The notes beneath the pieces were generated by a model. It was not told the DNA's origin and searched no databases. It saw nothing but the letters and a program-made list of their open reading frames with translations. Made by a program: the position numbers and the translations under genes. A DNA stretch of 64,000 nucleotides from Mesotaenium endlicherianum (taxonomy: Eukaryota; Streptophyta; Zygnematophyceae; Zygnematales; Mesotaeniaceae), in NCBI GenBank assembly GCA_009602735.1, contig WELA01005791.1, positions 577,846 to 641,845 on the forward strand, given 5' to 3'. Shown piece after piece: positions 58,001 to 64,000 of this stretch (position 1 is its first letter; each line of letters starts with the position of its first letter).

Positions 58001-58619
58001 AATGTTAATCGCCTGCTGAGCTAGAAATAAAAGATGTCACAAAGCCTGTCCACGAACCAATCCCTGCTCCGTGCAAACGGTAAAACAGAGTGCAGAGCAT
58101 GGGATAAAGCATGGCGAATACACACAGAAGGGCTCACTACCTAATTGCGCCAAATAATATTTCTACAAGCAATGTGTACCTTGGTCACAAATTCAAGGAG
58201 CCTGGAACGATCTCCACAAGCGACAACTTCCTGCCTGCAATTGAAGTAGCACATGGTTCCCATATACGTACTAAGAAACAGCGGATCTCTCAACCAACAT
58301 GACCAATTCAACTTTGTTCCAGAACTTGCTACTTCATATTGCCCACTTTAGTACATCTTGTTTGATAGCATACTGGAGTGGTCGGACATAAATTAAGCAT
58401 TCAGAGCATGCAAGACCTTCTAATGAGTTGAGTACAAGGCGCATTCTTGCGTATAGTATCCCGCGAAGCCCACCTAAGTCTCCTTTCCACTCTTTTTATT
58501 TCCGCAGGTAAGGTTAGTGCTTCGGCGTCATTCTCCCCCCTTTTATCATGTCGTACTACTTGCGCGCACTGGCTGTCACGACTACAGTCGCTTGGCACGA
58601 AAGAGGAGCCAGAGACCAT
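45579..58619 (-). CDS. EAF1: EAF1/VID21-like NuA4 complex subunit (multi-exon host gene)
   Basis: Scaffold of the NuA4 histone acetyltransferase complex, nuclear. Identified from four signatures in the right order on the minus strand: the N-terminal plant EAF1 block (RVERRL, then QEVVACGDRSRLLEFVTK, then GKDLLDFPF, across three exons; Arabidopsis has a related LRQE...LEFL...NPLDF run), an HSA domain (WDYMLEEMAWMAVDFAQ then ERMWKVAAA), a SANT/Myb-like domain (MAWSEVEDQ then ALLGAMHDLGTNWLLISDVL), and a Gln-rich C-terminal region. At least fifteen exons over 13 kb. Exon borders quoted elsewhere rest on GT-AG signals and domain continuity; some exons between 51.5 and 45.6 kb are approximate and others may be missed. 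The start at 58619 is the first Met of the exon carrying the N-terminal block. No disabling change was noticed. Confidence 0.82.
46327..46613 (-). CDS. EAF1: EAF1-like gene, Gln-rich exon
   Basis: Acceptor TTTTCTAAATTAG (pyrimidine-rich) and donor CCGAAG|GTGTAC. Encodes RRQELVQGLQRQATQGEAQ and SQNKQQQQMMQVVRLAKDHQ, low-complexity and Gln-rich. Confidence 0.7.
47423..47936 (-). CDS. EAF1: EAF1-like gene, low-complexity exon (right border approximate)
   Basis: Donor ATCTG|GTAAAG at the left border. Encodes RQPLSARAVATAAQKPVDDV, then NHGHRLNATSINVSNGD and a Gly/Ala/Ser-rich stretch. No domain; assigned from frame and position. Confidence 0.55.
48279..48409 (-). CDS. EAF1: EAF1-like gene, short Gln-rich exon
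   Basis: Encodes IQYWSPQPQQQQQLLQPQ and a Ser/Ala tail, with donor TATCG|GTCAGT and a possible acceptor GGCTGCAG. Borders approximate. Confidence 0.5.
49515..49619 (-). CDS. EAF1: EAF1-like gene, post-SANT exon
   Basis: Acceptor TTTGTCCTGGTGCAG and donor CTG|GTAATA. Encodes KQQAWEEDMLRCHQKELVKI, which resembles the EEDTLxSHFEKI segment downstream of SANT in plant EAF1 proteins. Confidence 0.65.
50556..50636 (-). CDS. EAF1: EAF1-like gene, SANT exon
   Basis: 81-nt exon, acceptor TTTGTGCTGCAG, donor TTCAAG|GTAATT. Encodes ALLGAMHDLGTNWLLISDVL and seven further residues, aligning with the SANT helix of Arabidopsis EAF1 (ALVVLVHDMGPNWELISDAM). SANT domains in such complexes bind chromatin or histone tails. 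Confidence 0.85.
50871..50903 (-). CDS. EAF1: EAF1-like gene, 33-nt micro-exon starting SANT
   Basis: Encodes DAMAWSEVEDQ, equivalent to NPWSLFEDQ at the start of the plant EAF1 SANT domain. Acceptor TGTACAG, donor ATCAG|GTGAGC. The exon could start a few codons earlier at an alternative AG. Confidence 0.75.
51270..51480 (-). CDS. EAF1: EAF1-like gene, basic exon (approximate)
   Basis: Encodes VQLVHRRDEGRPVAFFADGP and LKLRKTEKSGKEKR between the HSA and SANT parts. Borders uncertain; retained on frame, composition and position. Confidence 0.45.
52476..53311 (-). CDS. EAF1: EAF1-like gene, large exon between HSA and SANT
   Basis: Acceptor TGCTTGGCAG, donor CTGAAG|GTACGC, 836 nt. Encodes FTKEDSIIHAALATSCVEPA, a basic RVSRKKRNAREGKFM likely nuclear-targeting stretch, an acidic EEPEEEEVRES segment and a Gly/Ala run caused by poly-C and CAG microsatellite DNA (about 52636-52672). 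Confidence 0.72.
53922..54297 (-). CDS. EAF1: EAF1-like gene, exon after HSA
   Basis: Donor GTCCAG|GTTGGT; acceptor probably GGCACAG. Encodes GRPAKNKNKGTDAQTVHMAA and YGIRFAETWKTEANADWK. Confidence 0.6.
54635..54802 (-). CDS. EAF1: EAF1-like gene, HSA domain exon 2
   Basis: 168 nt, acceptor CCAACAG, donor GAACAG|GTGCAG. Encodes ERMWKVAAAAQVARWAVV and RRIASLVQAFWSEV, matching the second half of the plant EAF1 HSA domain (ERLWK; KKIASVLSYAILQFW). HSA domains bind actin-related proteins in chromatin complexes. Confidence 0.88.
55168..55231 (-). CDS. EAF1: EAF1-like gene, HSA domain exon 1 (right border approximate)
   Basis: Encodes LWDYMLEEMAWMAVDFAQ and ends CAG|GTGCCC. Arabidopsis EAF1 has WDFVLEEMAWLANDFAQ at this point, and the junction FAQ|ER agrees with the next exon. 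Confidence 0.85.
55728..56797 (-). CDS. EAF1: EAF1-like gene, large N-terminal exon
   Basis: Acceptor GGATTTCAG, donor ATCAAG|GTGAAA. About 1070 nt encoding a mostly disordered segment that ends KKVHEACILEEAEAIK, equivalent to the DAILEEARIIQAKKKR stretch that leads into HSA in Arabidopsis EAF1. Confidence 0.8.
57059..57297 (-). CDS. EAF1: EAF1-like gene, N-terminal exon
   Basis: Acceptor GGCTGTACAG, donor AATACAG|GTATCT. Encodes AIFDETACINQSQPAVESQV and further unstructured sequence. Between this and 57831 another exon with ERLSPVRAPSRF (near 57660-57700) is possible. Confidence 0.6.
57831..57916 (-). CDS. EAF1: EAF1-like gene, exon 3
   Basis: 86 nt, strong acceptor TTTGTTTCTGTGGCAG and donor GTGAG|GTAATG. 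Encodes GKDLLDFPFCMAAAPSYSSF, equivalent to the GGNPLDFKFG block of plant EAF1 proteins. Confidence 0.75.
58180..58234 (-). CDS. EAF1: EAF1-like gene, exon 2
   Basis: Donor ACCAAG|GTACAC, acceptor ATTGCAG. Encodes QEVVACGDRSRLLEFVTK, the match to QEYDVREERRRELEFLVK. Phase fits the neighbouring exons on both sides. Confidence 0.75.
58474..58619 (-). CDS. EAF1: EAF1-like gene, first coding exon
   Basis: Starts MVSGSSFVPSDCSRD and ends RVERRL with donor CTTAG|GTGGGC; the split codon joins in phase with exon 2. The helix-like AEIKRVERRL segment corresponds to EKAQAEL of Arabidopsis. An upstream start cannot be excluded. Confidence 0.65.
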
Positions 58620-60353
58620 TATATGACATCCAAGGTAGTTAGCACGCCTTGGAAATTCCTTTAAAAGTACGGTCGTTCAACTTCGCAAGCAACAACGCAA
58701 ACGTTCACTCCTGACGACAGAAAGCAGCAATGGAATGTCTGTGGGTTGTCTGCTTTAAGCATGAAATCACAAAAGCGAGGACAAGAAGAAGGTTACAGTC
58801 TGCTTCCAAACCCTGCCCTGTATAAAACACGCCCTGTATAAAACACTCCTAAATTATACGGGATACTTATGTACGCTTTTGCACTGTCGCAAAGAAGAGC
58901 TAACAAACCGATGTGTCGACAAGAACGCATGGACGACCGACCAGAAGCGCCTCCGCACGCTAAAAAAGCCTTTTGCCAATTCTGGGAAATAAGGAGCTGG
59001 AAGTTGAAACGGGCCCCTAAAACCCGCGTTCGCGACTGCTGCGAAATGGAAATTAGGAGAAACGTGTCCATGTTCGCGATTCGGTGTCCTGGACGTGGTC
59101 TGGCCCAGGATCTCCAGACTAAATCTTTGATCAAGCTTACACTTACTCTCTAGGCAATATTATTGTTATTTCAAGTAAATAGGCAATTAGTACATAGTGC
59201 GTGGCCAGATACATCTACTGGGAGTATATCTGGCAACCTATATATAGCGATGCAAATCTAATTTCCATATTGTGGTTATTACACAACTATTTAATGATCC
59301 TTCCTGAACCTAACGTAGCTAGGTGTATGAACCATGAATTACGTCGCGCTAACGCATGCAACGCCGTCGATGGCTGGTCATACTGTTGACTTTGCGCCAT
59401 TTGTTTGTATGGCAGCTGCTGTTGTTTGAATGCTTGTTGTCTTAGAGAGTGTGTGCAGCTGTGGTGTGAGACTTTCTGTCAACTTTGTGTGGTGTGCTTC
59501 GGGCGGGCTGGGTGGGTTCAAGGAGCACTAATTGCTACTTTGCTTGCGCAATGAGGAGACTCGACTCCTGTGAGATACTTAAATATGCAGCTGCAGCTGC
59601 TGATTTGCAGCAACTCCTCGCTCGTGGATCGATCTTCTCGAAGCTTCTACAGAATCAGCGTGTCGCTGATCAAACTTTATTTTGTATATTTGTTGATATA
59701 CAAAATATCATATTTTTTCAGGCGTCGTCGTTCACACTCTAAAAATACAACAGGCCAGAAGGGGCAAGAATGAGCAAGACTTTTTCTTCATAAGTGTTTG
59801 CTTATGTTACTTGTATTAATGCATTGGGTAATTGGGTCCACAATGTGTGAAGTTGACAGTCGATGGTGGTGAGTCGAGTTCAATCATTGCTAGGGTTCAA
59901 GTGTCAATATATAGCACAAACATGCCAATGAAGTGTATCAAAGAGTTAGACCATTGTAAGATCACAAATTTTGAGAGAAGACTTAAGCTGTGTACACGTG
60001 AATACATTAGGTGAAAATGAGCTTTGCTGTTGAGTTCAGTGAATGCAATGGCAAAGGCCATCAAGGATGGACAAGGTGCACATTGGCTGAGGTCAGCACG
60101 CATAGGACACAAGTTGGTCTTGTTTTGCATGCCGAGGGCGTAGTGATGGCAGAGTTTGCCATGGCCGCATGGAAAGCGTACTTGAAGGGCACAAATGAGG
60201 CATTTAGCCTACTGAGGTTTGCCAATAGACATTTCATATTCATGTTGTTCAATGTCTGATGTGCGATCAATTAAACATCATAGTTTTAAAGCAGAATACA
60301 CAACCCACGCCTGAAGATGACATGTAGACTTTCATGAGGTTAAACAACCTACT
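58620..60353. other. Region upstream of the EAF1-like gene
   Basis: Should contain its promoter and 5' leader. A 19-bp tandem duplication (CCCTGTATAAAACAC unit) lies at about 58813-58845. Plus-strand frames at 59485-59742 (with LQQLLARGSIFSKLLQNQ) and 60011-60259 (82 codons, with GVVMAEFAMAAWKAYLKG) look mildly protein-like but match nothing I recognise. They could be exons of a small divergent gene or chance frames. Confidence 0.4.
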
Positions 60354-61001
60354 TGTAAGGTCATAGGTTTATAAAGTACATTTTTGAGTTTCATGAAAGT
60401 ATATTTTGATTGCATAGGAGTGTAGATTGCATTTTATTGCTCATTTTGATATAAAGTTCATTAAATTTAATTAACTATTGAGAGAGTTACGGATTTCTGA
60501 AGTTTAATTAGTTTTGAGGTTGGTTGACGACTGTCCTTAATTCGCAGTGAGCGCAACCGTCGGATTGGCCGACAGCATCGAGCGATCTGGCCCGTTAGAG
60601 TGAACTCGAACCTTCACGTAAGTTCGGCTGACGCGGACTGCCGACTAGGTCAATTTACCTAGAAGTTTCGGTTTAGCCTAGCGCGTCTAAGATAGAATAT
60701 TCTAGTAATGTCGATGCATGTACGTGGACGTCAATTCGGCCCGACACGTCAGATTATACTGATCTGGCTTACTCACGAATATTCTGGAAGGGACATTTTG
60801 ACGAACACTTAGGAAAATGCGTAGCTTCCTCCTAGAGAGGAGCACTTAGGCAGAAAATTATAAATAGGCATAACTTCTTTGTTTCTTATCAATTCTCACT
60901 TCTGTAAATTTCTACGGGTTTGTAATGACAAGGCCTTTCATCCTACATCATTTGTGAGCAGTTTCTTGCTACTCAAAATGTTGAGTAGATATCTTAAGCT
61001 T
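60354..61001 (+). repeat. X-type LTR, truncated at its right end
   Basis: Starts TGTAAGGTCATAGG and follows the X LTR for about 640 bp, then stops about 100 bp short of the LTR end at AAGCTT, where an inverted X-type LTR start begins. No primer site or internal region of its own. Confidence 0.85.
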
Positions 61002-64000
61002 GACCAAATTCGATGAACTTTATATCAAAATGACGCACTCTACATTAATGTACAATCAAAACATACTTTTATGAAACTCAAAAATGCTTTTTATAAACCT
61101 TTGACCTTACACCATCCCCCTCCTCAAGATGCGACGTCCTCGACACATTCTGCAGATAACGTCTCAACTTACTCTTACAATGAGTCAAATTGGCCTCCGT
61201 CTCCCAAGTGTTGTCGTCCGCATGGTAGCCCTTCCACTTGACCAGATACTCCTGGACAAATCGTTGACCTCGCTTGACTCGTCGATCGTCGACAATCGCC
61301 TCCACTTCATACTCCAATACATCATCGATCTCGACCGGTGGTGGCGGTGTAGGTAGTCGTCCTGGATGTCCTTCATTCGGGTCAACGTATGGCCGCAGAC
61401 AACTGACATGGAACACATCATGGATACGCCAGCCTGAAGGGAGTTCCAACTTGTAGGCCACTGGATTCACCTGCTTGAGCACTACAAAGGGACCTGTAAA
61501 CCGTGCCCGCAGTTTCCTCTTGCCTGTGAAAGGTAGGTTCTCTGTGGACAAGAGTACTTTCTCGCCCACATGGAATGTCATTTCCCTCCTGTGCTTGTTA
61601 GCATGCTTGACCTGCTCTTCCTGTGCCTTCCGAATACACGTCTTCGCCATATCCCAAGTCTTGGCCATTTGCTCCATAAAAGCTTGTGTAGAAGGAACCT
61701 GAGTCTCCTTGGCCTTCTCCAACAAGATGTTCCCTGGATGAAATACTTTTCGCCCATAAACCATAGCGATTGGTGACTGCTTGGTGGATCCCTGCATGCT
61801 GTTGTTGTAGGCCAACTCCAACCCTGGTAGCTTCTTGTCCCACTCTGAAGGGTCCTCCATAGTGAAACTCCTGAGCACCTCTTGCAGAGTTCTGTTGAGC
61901 CTCTCACTCTGCCCGTCTGTCTGAGGGTGATAGGAAGTGCTCATACTCAGCTTGGTCCCCATCAAAGGAACTAATGACCGTCAAAAGTTGCTAGTAAACC
62001 TTAGATCCCGATCTGAAACAATCACCTTCGGCAACCCATGTAGCCGTAAAATATGATCAAAGAATAGCCGTGCCACATCCGCTGCCGTAGAAGTCTCCTT
62101 CACGGGAATGAAGTGAGCCATCTTGTTGAGTCTATCAAACACAACCCATACTGCATCGTGCCCTTGACAACTCACTGGTAAGGATGTGATAAAGTCCATA
62201 GCAATCTGCCTCCAAGGATACTCTGGAATAGGCAGCAGCTGCAATGTACCTCCCTTCTTTTGGTTTGGTGTCTTGTTTCGCTGGCACGCATCGCAACTCC
62301 TGATCCACTCCTCGATGTCCTTGTCCATATTTCTCCAATAGTACTCTCGCTTCAGCACGCTTGCCGTCTTCTCGCTTCCAAAGTGTCCAGCATATAAGCA
62401 ATCATGATGCTCCGCAAGTAGTAAGTCTCGTAGCTCCTTGATGTCAGGTACCACCACTCTCTTGGAATCACCATAATACCATATGCCGTCCTTCTTCTGC
62501 ATACTCGAGTTGGACTCAGCTGCTCCACCATCAGCAAACTTTGGGTCCTCCTCATAACCTCTCTGAAGCTTCTTCTTGAAGTCCATATTCTCCTTAATGA
62601 CTGAAACAGCTGCAAGGTCACACCTCCTGGATAAAGCGTCTGCAGGGTTGATCTTCCCAGGTAAGTACTCAATCTTGTGGTCCAACTGTTGCAGAAACTC
62701 CATCCACCTTGCCTGTCTTGGTGTCAACGTTGGTTGCGTCATAAACTTCTCCAAGCTCTTGTGGTCGGTCTTGATGAACACCTTCCGTCCGTCCACATAA
62801 CATCGCCAAATCCTCAAAGCCTGGATAATAGCCAACATCTCCCGCTCGTGTGCTGCATAATTCTGCTCAGCAGGACTCAACTTCCTGCTCTCGTATGCCA
62901 CAGGCTGCAATCCCTTGCCCTGGTCCTGGAGAAGAATGGCCCCCACTGCAAAGTTTGATGCGTCTGTGATGATGGTGAATAGAAGTTCTGGACTGGCAAT
63001 TGCCAACACAGGTGCCTGTGTCAATAACTCCTTAATCTTCTCAAATGCTAGCTGCTCCTTGTCACCCCATAGCCACTTCTCCTGCTTCTTCAACATGTCC
63101 GTCAGCGATGCACACACCTTGGCAAATCCTTCAATGAAACGTCGATAATAATTCGCCATGCCGAGGAAACTCCTGAGTTGATGAATTTCAACAAGCACCG
63201 ACCAATCTCTGACTGCTTGCACCTTCTACTGCTCCACCTTGACTCCTTCAGTCCCCACTATGTGTCCAAGAAACTCCACCTCCTTGAGACAGAAGTCGCA
63301 CTTGCTCATCTTCCCATACAGCTTCTGATCTCTCAAGACCTCCAACACCTTCCTCAGATGCTCCACATGCTCTTCCAGGGTCTTCAAATAGATCAAGATG
63401 TCGTCCAAAAATACCACCACAAAGTGGTCCAAGTAGGGTTTAAAGATACTATTCATGAGTTCCATGAATGTAGCAGGTGCATTAGTCAATCCAAAAGGCA
63501 TGACTGTGAACTCGAACAAACTATAGCGAGTCCTGAAAGCAGTCTTTTGAACGTCTCCTTTAGCCACTCCTCAAATCGATCTTCGAAAAATACTTCGCCC
63601 CGACAAGCCTGTCAATCAACTCGTCCACTCGTGGAAGTGGGTACCTGTTCTTGATGGTGACCTTGTTGAGAGCCCGGTAGTCGACACACATCCTCATAGT
63701 CCCCTCCTTCTTCACAAATAAGACTGGCGCCCAAATGGAGACTCGCTGAGTCGAATGAATCCCTTCTCCAATAATTCTGTCAGCTACTTCCTCAACTCAT
63801 CCAACTCCGCAAACGATTGACGATAGGCGGGTCTCACTGGTGGCTTGCTCCTTGGTTCCAACTTGATCTTGTGCTCCATAGCTCTCTGTGGAGGTAATCC
63901 TGCAGGTAGCTCCTCAGGAAACACGCACTTGAACTCCTCCAACAGCGCCTTAATTTGGGCAGGCATCTCAGCAGGCTTCTTCTTCTCTTGAGCAGTTGGG
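60999..64000 (-). mobile_element. X2: second X-type chromovirus (runs off the window)
   Basis: Minus strand. Only about the first 110 bp of its 3' LTR remain (60999-61111), followed by the polypurine tract and the same internal order as X, read leftward to right: chromodomain, integrase, RNase H, reverse transcriptase, and the start of the protease-side linker at the window end. Very close to X. About four breaks. Confidence 0.88.
61112..64000 (-). pseudogene. X2 pol region (fossil, partial)
   Basis: Chromodomain near 61150-61330 (YLVKWKGYHADDNTWETE), integrase with YHPQTDGQSERLNRTL (near 61890) and CDACQRNK (near 62280), RNase H with [13 protein letters not shown] (near 62930), reverse transcriptase with FLDDILIY (near 63400), and the region before it (LPAGLPPQRAMEHKI, near 63880). 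Incomplete at the window edge and broken. Confidence 0.85.

Noticed and set aside
58793-59153. Overlapping ORFs on both strands upstream of the EAF1-like gene
   Set aside because: No homology recognised, both frames are equally open and contain a tandem duplication; more likely leader or promoter sequence.

Overview
The window is nuclear DNA of a streptophyte (green plant lineage, possibly a charophyte alga or an early-diverging land plant). Three things point there: chromodomain-bearing Ty3/gypsy elements primed by initiator tRNA-Met, a Ty1/copia element of plant type, and one intron-rich host gene on the minus strand (about 45.6-58.6 kb) that matches plant EAF1/VID21, the HSA- and SANT-domain scaffold of the NuA4 histone acetyltransferase complex. 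The species cannot be fixed from the sequence alone.

Positions 1-43560 are a nest of LTR retrotransposons, worked out from LTR ends and target-site duplications (TSDs). The base is a minus-strand copia element (16801-43560, both ends lost). It carries (a) chromovirus E3 (plus strand, starts left of the window, ends 16800), whose 5' LTR was entered by sister copy E1 (minus, 103-8577); (b) a solo LTR, S (18000-34363, TSD CATAC), entered by gypsy element X (18924-34023, TSD GATGT), whose gag region was entered by chromovirus E2 (20387-29338, TSD GGACT); (c) gypsy element Y (minus, 36380-43079, TSD GCATA). An old LTR fragment (43561-43858) closes the nest. The right end (60354-64000) has a rearranged X-type LTR and a second X-type element running off the window. 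E2 looks whole, E1 nearly so; the others are broken fossils.

The most unusual content is the E1/E2/E3 family. These are chromoviruses with gag, a -1 frame pol expressed through what looks like a textbook frameshift signal (slippery heptamer, 7-nt spacer, 10-bp hairpin with a compensatory base-pair change between copies), and a third sense gene between pol and the 3' LTR. This additional ORF (aORF, 555-558 residues) has a charged coiled coil, a conserved central domain of unknown family, an acidic segment and a conserved C-terminal motif. A probable GT-AG intron of 102-108 nt ends one base before its ATG in all three copies. Copies of the polypurine-tract sequence flank the aORF module. E3 carries a strongly diverged version of the module in an otherwise closely similar element, so the module appears to be exchanged or to evolve separately from gag-pol and the LTRs.

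Between the nest and the right-hand elements lie an unassigned stretch (43859-45578), the EAF1-like gene, and an unassigned upstream region (58620-60353) with weak small ORFs. No rRNA, tRNA or CRISPR was seen.
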